Part shown: one piece after another, positions 36,348-45,138 of the stretch
How positions within the stretch are numbered: the stretch's first letter is position 1
How the letters are laid out: the number at the start of each line of letters is the position of its first letter
NCBI RefSeq assembly: GCF_024347455.1
Contig: NZ_AP025484.1
Coordinates: 434,001 to 498,000, forward strand
DNA from: Vibrio echinoideorum
Lineage (GTDB): Bacteria; Pseudomonadota; Gammaproteobacteria; Enterobacterales; Vibrionaceae
Length of the DNA stretch: 64,000 nucleotides
Reading direction: 5' to 3'
The notes under the pieces: generated by a model
What the model saw: only the letters and a program-made list of their open reading frames with translations
Database searches by the model: none
What the model was told of the DNA's origin: nothing
Made by a program: the position numbers and the translations under genes

Positions 36348-36842
36348 ATGAAAACAATCAAACTAATTTTGAGTGGTGTGACCCTTATGTTCCTTTCTGC
36401 TTGTGGCGGCGGCGGTGGCGGAAGTAGCGCTTCATCCCCAAGCTCTGTTGTTCCACCAAGCAATACGCCAGCAGCGGGAAATACCGCTGTAACGTCTGCA
36501 TCAATGCCGATACAACAATCTTTGAAATCGGTTGAGCTATCTATACCTGAAGGCTTTGATTTTTCTACCGAGAGAGAGGTTTCTGTTAAAGTTGATGTGG
36601 CGAGCTCGCAAAGCACTCGAGGATTCATGACTATCTATACTGAGTTCAATGGAGATGTTGTCGACTACACATCACAAGTGTTGAGAAGCCCAATCAATGA
36701 AGACATTGAATATTCAACGACGCTTCTGATACCGAATCATGTTCAGAAGGTTTGGGTTGAAATCTGGTACCCGTCGGCAATAGGAAGCGAAGTAAAACGT
36801 TCGGTAGACATTGTGAATAACAACGTAGAAGTTCTTCTTTAG
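36348..36842 (+). CDS. Lipoprotein partner of the LruC-domain protein
   Basis: A 164-aa lipoprotein with lipobox LSAC (Cys 19), then a six-glycine tract and a Ser/Pro-rich linker (residues 20-45). The remaining 110 residues look like one beta-sandwich domain (SVELSIPEGFDFSTEREVSVKVDV, TIYTEFNGDVVDYTSQVL, VWVEIWYP). I do not recognise the family. AGGAGG upstream sets the start. Its position right after the GEVED/LruC gene suggests that it anchors, secretes or folds with that protein at the cell surface. Confidence 0.75.
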   Translation: MKTIKLILSGVTLMFLSACGGGGGGSSASSPSSVVPPSNTPAAGNTAVTSASMPIQQSLKSVELSIPEGFDFSTEREVSVKVDVASSQSTRGFMTIYTEFNGDVVDYTSQVLRSPINEDIEYSTTLLIPNHVQKVWVEIWYPSAIGSEVKRSVDIVNNNVEVLL

Positions 36843-36864
36843 TCTTTATGGATTGCTAAAATTA

Positions 36865-36890
36865 TTTGCCGCCATTAAGGCGGCAAAATT
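36865..36890 (+). terminator. Terminator after the LruC-lipoprotein operon
   Basis: Perfect nine-base stem TTTGCCGCC / GGCGGCAAA with a five-base loop, followed by AATTGTTT. The U-run is imperfect. Confidence 0.7.
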
Positions 36891-37067
36891 GTTTCAGAAG
36901 TCGTTCTTTTTCGCCAGTACCGATATTCATAATGTCCTAAGGAATCGACAAAAATGAATGTGGTTGATATTGTCAACTAAGTGTTTTTGATGTATCTTTA
37001 CCTCAATGATTGACCAATCTCGCCCGATCAAATGATCAAGCATCAAATAAAAAACGGTTAAATCACC

Positions 37068-38858
37068 GTGAGCCTGCCCTTAACAAAGAATACTATGAAT
37101 AAAAGACAGTTTATTGCCCATTACCTGCGCATGAATCGCACCTCTTACTTGTTGGCGGTTGTGTTCATTTTCCTCGTCAACTGGTTACAAGTTGAGATCC
37201 CTCGTTATATTCAATTAGCCATCGATTTGATTGATGATGCCTCTTCAAGTGGTCATCAGCAGCTTCAAACCTACGTCTGGATCGTGGTTGGTATGTCAGT
37301 CGCCATGGTTGTGGTACGTATTCTGTCTCGTATTTATGCGCTTAATCCCGGGCGAATCACAGAGGCTGCACTTAAAAGTACGTTACTACAAAAGCTGAAT
37401 CGTTTGCCGAATAGCTTTCATGAACGTTTTGCTTCTGGTCGGTTAATATCCATTATTAATAATGACCTTGGCGGGATACGCTTGTTGTTTGGTGTCGGGT
37501 TCCTTCAGTTCTTTAATGCGCTGCTTGCATTGTCACTGACACCTCTTTACATGTGGCGTATATCCCCGGAACTCACGCTCTACTCGATTATCCCTATCTC
37601 AATCGCTTTTGTGATTTTTCGAGTGGGTTTTAAGCGTATGAAAGCGCTGCATTTAGAGCACATGAAACGTTTACAAAACCTGTCCGCTCAGTTGATGAGT
37701 TACCTGTCAGGGATTGATTTGATTAAGAGCCAGCAGATGTCACCTTGGGCGAAATCTGAAACCGAGAAACTCAACCAGTTATTGCTTGAATGTCGTTTAA
37801 AGATCACTCGTATCCAAGTCTTCTTCATGCCTGTGCTTGATTATGCCAATGACCTGATGAAAATCATAATTCTTGGGTTGGGTGGTTACATGTTAATGAG
37901 ACAAGAGTTAACTCTAGGTGAGATAACGGCGTTCCTGACTTACTCGGTTTTACTCGCAATGCCATTGATGCAGTTAGGTAGAATCGCAACGATTTATCAG
38001 CGTGGCATGGTGGGTATTCAAAGTGTGCAAACTATTCTCAATGCGAAAGTTCCAGAGCTTGATGAAGACAAGCTGACTGAACTCGATGTGAAACCTCTGA
38101 AGGGAAAAACGTTTTCTATTCGTAACCTTAGCTTTCGCTATTCTGGTGAAGAACGAACGATTCTCGATAACATCAGTTTTGATATTCCAGCGGGTAAGAA
38201 AATCGGCGTATTAGGGGGGATTGGTTCGGGGAAAACGACATTAGTAAACTGTTTGAATCACCATTTGGATGTTCCTGAAAGTTCTGTTTTTCTCGGTGAC
38301 AGAGATGTAACCAGTTTCTCACGCAGCGATCTGCGTCGCTATGTTAAAACCGTTACTCAAGACCCTTATCTGTTCTCCGCAACTGTCGAAGATAATATTC
38401 GTTTTGGTAGTTCTGACACTGAATTAGCGAAGAGTCAGGTTGATGAAGTTTTAGAACTGAGTCAGTTAGCCAATGATGTCACACGTTTTGAACATGGCGA
38501 TCAAACCTTAGTCGGTGAGAAAGGCATCATGCTGTCCGGTGGACAAAAGCAACGCCTCAGTATTGCGCGAGCTTTGCTGCAACCAACTGATTTAATCATC
38601 ATGGATAACGTTCTATCTGCGGTTGATTATGAAACCGAGAGAAAGATCTTAGAAGGTTTGTTCACGCGCTTAGAGAACCAGTCGGTTCTTGTAGTGTCAC
38701 ACCGTGTCAATGCCCTTGAGTATATGGATGAAATTATCGTGCTAAATGAAGGCAAGGTGATTGCAAAAGGTGACCACACCACGTTATTAAAAACGTGTGC
38801 TTATTATTATGAAACATGGCAATTACAGCAGAATGAAACGGAGGCCGCAGCATGTTAA
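37068..38858 (+). CDS. ABC exporter half-transporter, MdlA-like (degenerate-site subunit)
   Basis: A 596-aa type IV ABC exporter chain: six membrane helices (residues about 20-310), then a nucleotide-binding domain from about 345. Walker A is GGIGSGKTT and the signature is canonical LSGGQKQRLSIARAL. Walker B is LIIMDNVLSAVD, where the catalytic Glu is replaced by Asn; the H-loop is VVSHRVNAL. This fits the inactive-site half of a heterodimer. The frame opens with GTG at 37068; an ATG at 37095 is an alternative, and neither has a strong ribosome binding site. The stop overlaps the start of the next gene by seven bases. Substrate unknown. Confidence 0.9.
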   Translation: MSLPLTKNTMNKRQFIAHYLRMNRTSYLLAVVFIFLVNWLQVEIPRYIQLAIDLIDDASSSGHQQLQTYVWIVVGMSVAMVVVRILSRIYALNPGRITEAALKSTLLQKLNRLPNSFHERFASGRLISIINNDLGGIRLLFGVGFLQFFNALLALSLTPLYMWRISPELTLYSIIPISIAFVIFRVGFKRMKALHLEHMKRLQNLSAQLMSYLSGIDLIKSQQMSPWAKSETEKLNQLLLECRLKITRIQVFFMPVLDYANDLMKIIILGLGGYMLMRQELTLGEITAFLTYSVLLAMPLMQLGRIATIYQRGMVGIQSVQTILNAKVPELDEDKLTELDVKPLKGKTFSIRNLSFRYSGEERTILDNISFDIPAGKKIGVLGGIGSGKTTLVNCLNHHLDVPESSVFLGDRDVTSFSRSDLRRYVKTVTQDPYLFSATVEDNIRFGSSDTELAKSQVDEVLELSQLANDVTRFEHGDQTLVGEKGIMLSGGQKQRLSIARALLQPTDLIIMDNVLSAVDYETERKILEGLFTRLENQSVLVVSHRVNALEYMDEIIVLNEGKVIAKGDHTTLLKTCAYYYETWQLQQNETEAAAC

Positions 38859-40636
38859 AAGGTGTTGATCTTAAGTATCTTAAGCACTTTTTTAAGTTTG
38901 CTAAGAAATACAAAGGTTCTGCGATTCTGGGGATCGCCATGCTTCCATTCTCAGTCATCACTAGCTTGTTGTTTCCGTGGTTAATCATTCAAGTGATCGA
39001 TGTTCATCTGAGCCAAGGCGATATGGATGGGCTGCTCGAGTATGTTTTCTATATGGTTATTGTTCTTGTGGTTAGTTATGTAGTGGATACCATCTATTCG
39101 TATAATCTGCGTAAAACGGGCCAATACACGATAACAGACATGCGATCTGTACTGTTTGCTCGCGTGCTCAAATTGCCGCGCAGCTATTTCGATAATACGC
39201 CTATTGGGGTAACGCTTTCCCGCCTTACGAGTGATTTAGAAACCATTGGTGAAACGTTTATTCAGTCGGTCGTTGGGTTAGTAAAAGACAGTATCAACAC
39301 AATAGCTTTGCTAGTAATGATGTTCTTCATTGATTGGCAACTAACACTGATTGTATTAGTTATCATGCCGCCAGTGATGTATTTGACGGTGTACGTGCGT
39401 AACCGACTCCGGGCATTGTATAAGGTTACCCGCTCTACGTTAGCTCGTGGTATTGGCTTTTTACAAGAAGTCTTGTTTGGCATGAAAACTGTTCAGATGT
39501 ACCGAGCGGAAGAGCAAGTAGAGCAACGATACCAAAGCTATACGGACGAGTTTCTTAGAGCGCAGAAAAAGATTAATAAATACGATGCGATTTTGTTTTC
39601 GTTTATTTCAGGTATTACCTCAATCACTATCGCGATCATGATTTGGTATGGATCTGAGCAAGTTATAGAAGGGGCATTGACTCTAGGCGTGCTGATCGCT
39701 TTCATCAACACCTTGGAGAAAGTGTTTGTACCGATTCGTGATTTTACGTCGCAGATTGCTTCAATTCAGAGCTCATTTGCCGCGTTCGACCACATTGAAG
39801 AGCTGTTTGTTGAGCCGACTGAAGAAGAAGGGCGTAACTTATTGCCATCGAACAAGGTTGAACAACAGTTAAAAAACTTTGTAAGCCTTGAATTTAAAAA
39901 CGTGAGCTTCCGTTACAAAGACGATTCTCCGTATGTTTTAAAGAGTGTCTCTTTTATGCTGGAGAAAGGGCATCAAATCGCACTTGTGGGTTCGACTGGT
40001 TCGGGTAAGTCTACGATTTTACGCTTGATATCTAAAACCTACCAAGACTATGAAGGTAGTATTCTGTTGAATGGTATTGAACTGTCACAGATTTCAAGCG
40101 AAGACTCTGCGCATCTTTTTTCGATGATGATGCAAGATGTCCACCTATTTGAAGAGACGATTCAGTTCAATATTGCATTGGGTAAATCACACCTATCTAG
40201 AGCTGAGGTTGAACAGGCTGCTCGCTATGTTTACGCCAATAAGTTTATTGAACAATTGCCACAAGGGTATGACTTCCAATTAGAGAAGAACGGCTCCAAT
40301 TTGTCTGTTGGGCAAACACAACTTATCTCATTTGCAAGAGCGGTCGCTCAAGGTGGGCAATTGATGATGCTTGATGAGGCAACCAGTTCGGTGGATTCCA
40401 TAACCGAAGATCTCATCCAAAAAGCGATGCAGCGTCTGTTTAAGGAAAAAACCGTGATTGCGATTGCGCACCGTCTGAGCACCGTTCGCCACTCTGACAC
40501 GATTCTAGTACTGGAAAAGGGTGAAATTGTTGAGCAAGGCAGCCATCAACAATTGGTAGCTCACAATGGAATTTATGCTGGGTTGTTGAAGGAATCGATT
40601 GTAGAAACGAGCGATTACCAAGTTACGGAGGCTTGA
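38852..40636 (+). CDS. ABC exporter half-transporter, MdlB-like (catalytic-site subunit)
   Basis: A 594-aa partner of the preceding chain: six membrane helices, then an NBD from about residue 355. Walker A is GSTGSGKST, Walker B is LMMLDEATSSVD with the catalytic Glu, and the H-loop is IAHRLSTV. Here the signature motif is the degenerate one, LSVGQTQLISFARAV. In the heterodimer its Walker motifs pair with the partner's LSGGQ to give one working ATP site, and the other site is non-catalytic. E. coli MdlB shows the same LSVGQ. The ATG at 38852 overlaps the upstream stop, implying coupled translation. Confidence 0.92.
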   Translation: MLKGVDLKYLKHFFKFAKKYKGSAILGIAMLPFSVITSLLFPWLIIQVIDVHLSQGDMDGLLEYVFYMVIVLVVSYVVDTIYSYNLRKTGQYTITDMRSVLFARVLKLPRSYFDNTPIGVTLSRLTSDLETIGETFIQSVVGLVKDSINTIALLVMMFFIDWQLTLIVLVIMPPVMYLTVYVRNRLRALYKVTRSTLARGIGFLQEVLFGMKTVQMYRAEEQVEQRYQSYTDEFLRAQKKINKYDAILFSFISGITSITIAIMIWYGSEQVIEGALTLGVLIAFINTLEKVFVPIRDFTSQIASIQSSFAAFDHIEELFVEPTEEEGRNLLPSNKVEQQLKNFVSLEFKNVSFRYKDDSPYVLKSVSFMLEKGHQIALVGSTGSGKSTILRLISKTYQDYEGSILLNGIELSQISSEDSAHLFSMMMQDVHLFEETIQFNIALGKSHLSRAEVEQAARYVYANKFIEQLPQGYDFQLEKNGSNLSVGQTQLISFARAVAQGGQLMMLDEATSSVDSITEDLIQKAMQRLFKEKTVIAIAHRLSTVRHSDTILVLEKGEIVEQGSHQQLVAHNGIYAGLLKESIVETSDYQVTEA

Positions 40637-40846
40637 AATTAGGCGTCGTTTGATGAGACGGATTGCTCTGTCCATGCTTTAGCCGTTTCTATTGTTCTCT
40701 AATATTCCCAATAGCTTAGGGAAAATAAAACATATTTTACGATTATTAATATGTTATGATCTCCCTACTACTAAAGGGGTGTCTTTGGGCATCAAAATGT
40801 ATGCAAGCAAAACGTAAGTGCTTGTGTCAGTCACTTTCTGGCGAAT

Positions 40847-41179
40847 ATGGAATCGAAAATGTTGTTGGAAGAAGTTGTAGAAATTATTGAATTAACCGAC
40901 TCAGACCATTTATCTCAAGCAATGGAGCTGTTTAACGAGCATGGTTTTGTTGACGCTGAGTCTTTGCCTTTTATGAACGTTGTTTTTGAAACGGCACCTG
41001 ATCAACTTGCGAAGAAGCTGTCGCAGATTGGTTTTAAAGGGTTAGTGAAAGTCGAGAAGAGTGAAGACGCATCTGGTTTCATCATTGTAGATGCTGGGCG
41101 TATTCAGCCACAAAACTCTACTCAGTTAAAAGACTCTGTTCAACAGCTAGACTCTATTCAGCTAAGTAAAAGTGCGTAA
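40847..41179 (+). CDS. Uncharacterised small acidic protein
   Basis: A 110-aa protein that I do not recognise. The first 85 residues look like an alpha/beta domain (VVEIIELTDSDHLSQAMELFNEHGFVD, NVVFETAPDQLAKKLSQIGFKGLVKVEKS). The C-terminus is a Gln/Ser/Leu-rich tail with a repeated pattern (STQLKDSVQQLDSIQLSKS). No signal peptide or membrane segment. The start at 40847 or the ATG at 40859 are both possible, and no clear ribosome binding site decides it. Confidence 0.6.
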   Translation: MESKMLLEEVVEIIELTDSDHLSQAMELFNEHGFVDAESLPFMNVVFETAPDQLAKKLSQIGFKGLVKVEKSEDASGFIIVDAGRIQPQNSTQLKDSVQQLDSIQLSKSA

Positions 41180-41230
41180 TCAAAAAACGCCTATTCAGTC
41201 ATACCAATAGTGATTATTTGAGGTAACACC

Positions 41231-41665
41231 GTGACAACAGCGACCGTATCATCAACAACTCAACACATTACCAATGAACATGCGCTTTTAGGTGCATCGC
41301 TATTAGCGTCTCAAAAAGTTGAGTTGGCTCTGTTCAGTGTTATCTCTAAATTAGCTAAAGCACTATCAAAAGAGCAGCAACAGTCATTAGGTTTGGATTT
41401 GGATACCTTTTTAAGGGAGAAACCAAGTGAGCAAGCGACAACGCTGAGCCACTACGAACAGGCGTTTGGTGAGCTACTTCCTTTGAAGGCAAATGAACTC
41501 AGTGATTTCATTTACCACAGAAACTTGGTAACTCGTGGTTTTTGGCGAGTGACAGGGGCTGATGTTAAAGGCGGTGAGAAGCTTGCGAACCCAGAGCTGT
41601 ATTTAAAAGAGTTCTTGGCTAAGTGTGAATACTGGCAAGTGATGCTCGATACTCAAGCCAAGTAA
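41231..41665 (+). CDS. Uncharacterised all-helical protein
   Basis: A 144-aa protein. GAGGT seven bases upstream supports a GTG start. It is predicted to be all-helical and cytosolic. The segment LSDFIYHRNLVTRGFWRV resembles the R-N-x(4)-H region of HEPN-like or ImmA-type helical proteins in layout, but the expected histidine is Arg here, so I do not assign that family. It lies 51 bases after the preceding small gene and ahead of a strong terminator; the two may form an operon. Confidence 0.6.
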   Translation: MTTATVSSTTQHITNEHALLGASLLASQKVELALFSVISKLAKALSKEQQQSLGLDLDTFLREKPSEQATTLSHYEQAFGELLPLKANELSDFIYHRNLVTRGFWRVTGADVKGGEKLANPELYLKEFLAKCEYWQVMLDTQAK

Positions 41666-41680
41666 TCGAATCGAAATAAG

Positions 41681-41711
41681 AAAGCCATAGCGAACATGCT
41701 ATGGCTTTTTT
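41681..41711 (+). terminator. Rho-independent terminator
   Basis: AAAGCCATAGC / GCTATGGCTTT stem with a six-base loop and a T6 run; it ends the two small plus-strand genes. Confidence 0.9.
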
Positions 41712-41802
41712 GTTTGTGTAAATCGTGCTGAATTTTTTAAAGCAGATGATTGCATTGAAGACTCAACACATCACCGCTATTACTTTCAGTTTCCCCCAAA
41801 AC

Positions 41803-42318
41803 TTAAAGCATCATCTTCAATACATAGTTCCTAGAGACATAATGATGCTTAAGCGCGGCGCTAATATGCAAAACAATTAAACAGGCTAGGGCAATACAAC
41901 TAGCACGATGTAAATAGAAAAAGAAACTATTGATTGCAGGGTCGGTAATTAGATTATTGACCGTCGTTAACCAAAATAGAGAGTAAGGTTCCTTTAGCAT
42001 CAAATAACCGGTGCTGAAAACCATGAACATCACTAGGTACATCAAGGAATGAGCAAGTTTGGCTAAACACTGTTGTCCTGTTGGTATCGAGACGGGCATG
42101 GTTGGTGATGAGCGAAAGTGGCTCCAGATATAACGTATAACGAGCAACGGTGTCGCAATAGTCGCCAATGACATATTGAGTACCGACAGAAAAGAAAACA
42201 GTTCCGGATGGCTGGTGACATAGTGCATCACATACCCTGCGACTGTAGCGTAGATGATGACGGATGCCATGACCCAATGCAGCACACGGCTCATTAAATC
42301 GTATCGTGGATTATTCAA
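41803..42318 (-). CDS. Cytochrome b561-family membrane protein
   Basis: A 171-aa di-heme membrane cytochrome of the bacterial b561/CybB type with four hydrophobic helices. The N-terminal signature RYDLMSRVLHWVMA contains the first axial His. Others are in KLAHSLMY and VLHISAALKHHY. These proteins move electrons between quinol and other acceptors such as superoxide. The start is probably TTG at 42318: GAGG lies seven bases upstream, and the first ATG in frame (42294) would remove the conserved RYD. It stands alone on the minus strand. Confidence 0.85.
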   Translation of the reverse strand: MNNPRYDLMSRVLHWVMASVIIYATVAGYVMHYVTSHPELFSFLSVLNMSLATIATPLLVIRYIWSHFRSSPTMPVSIPTGQQCLAKLAHSLMYLVMFMVFSTGYLMLKEPYSLFWLTTVNNLITDPAINSFFFYLHRASCIALACLIVLHISAALKHHYVSRNYVLKMML

Positions 42319-42595
42319 ATTAACCTCGCTCTGATTATTATAAATATAAGACTCAATTGGATGCTATAAATCAACCATTGGTATATTCGCATCACGAATT
42401 AATTATATAGAACAGTAATACTTGGTATTTTTCTTAATTAGAAATTAATGATGTTGCTTCAAGTGTTTTATAATTATCAATGATGTTTTAGAGTGTTAAT
42501 TCCAATACGAAGAAGACAAGTCGGCTGACTTCCTAGCTTGTCTTGTCATTACGAGATACAGTTACACAAAGATTAAATATATAAGGAATGTATAA

Positions 42596-43435
42596 ATGCT
42601 TCGAATCCTATTGATTGCGGTGTTCTCACTGGTCACAACCATGAGCTTTGCAAGCGAGGAGGTTAAATACTCAGAAAAAGAGTATATAGACCGACCATTG
42701 ATGGAACGATACATCTTAGATGAATTGAAGCAGCTGCGAATGGAACAGCAAGATCTTGAAAGACGCTTAACTATTCAGATGACGGATCGAGAGCTTTCAG
42801 TGGCCGATAAATCGCTGAATTACGCAAACGTAACCGTGACTTATTTCTTCTACATTATCGCAGGTGTTGCTTCTCTTATCGCGTTAGTGGGGTGGCAATC
42901 ACTTAAAGAGCTCAAGCACACCACCAAAGAAATGGCCGATCAGCGATTGAATTCGATTGCTCAAGACTATGAGAAGAAATTCAATATTCTTGAAAGGGAT
43001 CTTAAACGCAAGACCCGAATCATCTCGGAAAACAACCGAGAGATTGAGATCATCAATGAGATTCATAACTTATGGTTGAGAGCGCAAAATGCGCAAACGG
43101 CAGAGCAAAAAATTGAAATCTACGATGAGATATTAAAGGTTCGTCCTGGGGATCTTGAAGCGTTAACCTATAAAGCGGATGCTGCGATGGACATGCAGGA
43201 ATATCATTGGGCAATGAGCCTGTGTAACCGCGTACTAGAGGTGGACGATCAAAATGCTCATGCCTTGTACCAACGCGCTTGTGCTTACGCTAGATTAGGT
43301 GCAGAAGGTCAAGCTATCGATGACTTAGAGCGTTCTATTCAAGCGAGTGGATCAATGAGAGAGCTATTAGCTGAAGAGCAAGACTTCGAGATGCTACGAG
43401 GCTTAGAGCGTTTTGAGGCTCTTTGCGAAGAGTAA
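42596..43435 (+). CDS. TPR-containing membrane protein
   Basis: A 279-aa protein. Residues 1-20 look like a signal sequence (MLRILLIAVFSLVTTMSFAS). Residues about 33-60 are a charged helix likely to form a coiled coil (LDELKQLRMEQQDLERRL). A clear membrane helix follows at about 80-102 (TYFFYIIAGVASLIALVGW). Residues about 115-150 are another charged helix, and three tetratricopeptide-like repeats follow (about 160-260: DALTYKADAAMDMQEYHWAMSLCNRVLE, and NAHALYQRACAYARLGAEGQAIDDLERSI). It probably scaffolds a protein complex at the inner membrane; the partner is unknown. AAGGA precedes the ATG. Confidence 0.75.
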   Translation: MLRILLIAVFSLVTTMSFASEEVKYSEKEYIDRPLMERYILDELKQLRMEQQDLERRLTIQMTDRELSVADKSLNYANVTVTYFFYIIAGVASLIALVGWQSLKELKHTTKEMADQRLNSIAQDYEKKFNILERDLKRKTRIISENNREIEIINEIHNLWLRAQNAQTAEQKIEIYDEILKVRPGDLEALTYKADAAMDMQEYHWAMSLCNRVLEVDDQNAHALYQRACAYARLGAEGQAIDDLERSIQASGSMRELLAEEQDFEMLRGLERFEALCEE

Positions 43436-43446
43436 TTCTATGTAAC

Positions 43447-43476
43447 ATGTTGGGCTACGTTAGCCCAACATATTTT
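43447..43476 (+). terminator. Terminator after the TPR protein gene
   Basis: Perfect 11-base stem ATGTTGGGCTA / TAGCCCAACAT with a CGT loop, then ATTTTT. Confidence 0.9.
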
Positions 43477-43581
43477 TACTGTAGATACAGAACGGTTTCT
43501 TACATTACGTTTATTCTTTTCACTTAATTGTTATGTTATAACATTTAAATGAGTTCATTATTATAAACCGTTTAATCTTTT

Positions 43582-44838
43582 ATGAAGTTCCTTCGCATCG
43601 GCCTGATCATCGTAGCTATCAGCGCATTCTCACTTTCTGCTTTTTTGTCTTTTCAATCCGAATCGACAGAAGAGATCTCAATTCAAATAACGCCTTATCA
43701 AGGCTCTCAAACGCCTGATAAAGGCAACATCAACCCGAAATCTAGCTCAAGTTCACTGGTTAAAATTCATTACTTTGTGAAAGTAGGAGACACACTCAGC
43801 AATGTTTTCTCATCGTGGAGCTTACCTTATGAGACGGTTCAAAAGGTATTAGAAGCAGATTTAGAATCTTTGAAATTGGATACCATCAAACCTGGTGATC
43901 ATCTAGAGCTGCTTTTAGATAGTGAATCTAAACAGTTGGTAGAGCTGATCTACCACGAGAGCTTAGTGGAGCAGGCTGTTTATACAGAAAATGATGACGG
44001 CAGTTTTCGTTATCAATTCATAGAAACACCTGGGGAATGGAAAGAAAAACTGTATGAAGGCACGGTACAGGGGAGCTTTTCGATGTCGGCTCATCGAGCA
44101 GGATTAACGACTTCCCAGATAGCCAACATCACTCGAACACTGAAAGATAAAATCAACTTCTCAAAAGAGCTGAGAGCGGGTGATAGCTTTAATGTGTTGG
44201 TTAATGAACAGTACACGGATGACCACTTAACGGGTAAAACCGAGATTCAAGGGATATCAATTAAGTTGCGAGGTAGAGAAGTTGCAGCGTTTCTAGCTCC
44301 TGATGGACGTTTCTACGATAGGAAAGGGAACAGCCTTGAACAAGCTTTCAATCGCTATCCAATAGACAGTCAGTTCCGAAGAATTACTTCGCCATTTAAC
44401 CCGTACCGTAAACACCCGGTGACAGGACGTATATCTCCGCATAATGGTACTGACTTCGCAACACCCGTAGGGTCGCCAGTCTATTCAACCGGCGATGGTC
44501 GAGTTGTGGCAATTCGTAATCATCCGTACGCAGGGAAATACTTGGTGATAGAACACAACAGCGTTTATAAGACACGTTATTTACACTTGAGCCGTTTCTT
44601 GGTTAAGAAAGGCCAACAGATTAAGCGAGGTCAAAAAATTGCGTTGTCTGGTGCAACAGGCCGTTTAACCGGACCTCACTTGCACTTTGAAGTGTTAGTA
44701 CGTGGAAGAGCAGTCGACGCAATGAAGGCTAACCTACCAATGGCAAGTTCTATTCTGCCAGAAAACAAGAAAGAGTTTTTGGCTAGAATTGCTTCATTTG
44801 ATGGCCTTATTGCGGATCAACAAAGCCGTGCTAGTTGA
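43582..44838 (+). CDS. M23 peptidoglycan DD-endopeptidase (MepM/Shy type)
   Basis: A 418-aa periplasmic zinc hydrolase that cuts peptide crosslinks in peptidoglycan. An N-terminal signal anchor (residues 1-25) is followed by an OapA/LysM-like domain (about 52-110, VKVGDTLSNVFSSWSL) and a second inhibitory-type domain. The M23 domain starts at about 270, with zinc ligands in HNGTDFATP (H287, D291) and HLHFEV (H368; H366 catalytic). Vibrio Shy endopeptidases have this architecture and are needed for cell elongation; which Shy paralogue this is cannot be said from here. The stop codon falls in a 20-bp tandem duplication. Confidence 0.9.
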   Translation: MKFLRIGLIIVAISAFSLSAFLSFQSESTEEISIQITPYQGSQTPDKGNINPKSSSSSLVKIHYFVKVGDTLSNVFSSWSLPYETVQKVLEADLESLKLDTIKPGDHLELLLDSESKQLVELIYHESLVEQAVYTENDDGSFRYQFIETPGEWKEKLYEGTVQGSFSMSAHRAGLTTSQIANITRTLKDKINFSKELRAGDSFNVLVNEQYTDDHLTGKTEIQGISIKLRGREVAAFLAPDGRFYDRKGNSLEQAFNRYPIDSQFRRITSPFNPYRKHPVTGRISPHNGTDFATPVGSPVYSTGDGRVVAIRNHPYAGKYLVIEHNSVYKTRYLHLSRFLVKKGQQIKRGQKIALSGATGRLTGPHLHFEVLVRGRAVDAMKANLPMASSILPENKKEFLARIASFDGLIADQQSRAS

Positions 44839-44861
44839 TTAAAAGCCGTGCTAGCTGATTA
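44822..44861 (+). repeat. 20-bp tandem duplication at the M23 gene stop
   Basis: AAAGCCGTGCTAGTTGATTA (44822-44841) is repeated as AAAGCCGTGCTAGCTGATTA (44842-44861), 19 of 20 identical. The first copy encodes the last codons and the TGA stop. Confidence 0.85.
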
Positions 44862-45067
44862 ATAGCAAACGGTAATCTAATCAATAACCATCTCTATCGA
44901 TAGCTTGTTTAGTCGACAGTTTATTTCGTAGCTCGCTTATTGGCGAATTAAATAGATAAAAACGTTATTGACTCTGTCTTTCCCCCTTGCCATTTGACGA
45001 GCAGGGGGAAAAGCAGGAAGCGTGGATAAGTTAAGCCGCCAGTTCTCGTTTACTCTATTAAGTAATA

Positions 45068-45138
45068 GAGCAATAAGGTAATTGAATAACTGACTGATAA
45101 ATAATTGAGCAACTAAGCAATTGACCAACTAAGCAATT
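45068..45138 (-). repeat. Degenerate 16-bp repeats at the ybjQ stop
   Basis: GAGCAACTAAGCAATT (45107-45122) and GACCAACTAAGCAATT (45123-45138) differ by one base. GAGCAATAAGGTAATT (45068-45083) is a more distant copy, with an irregular 23-base unit between. The last unit runs into the stop codon of the minus-strand gene. Confidence 0.7.
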
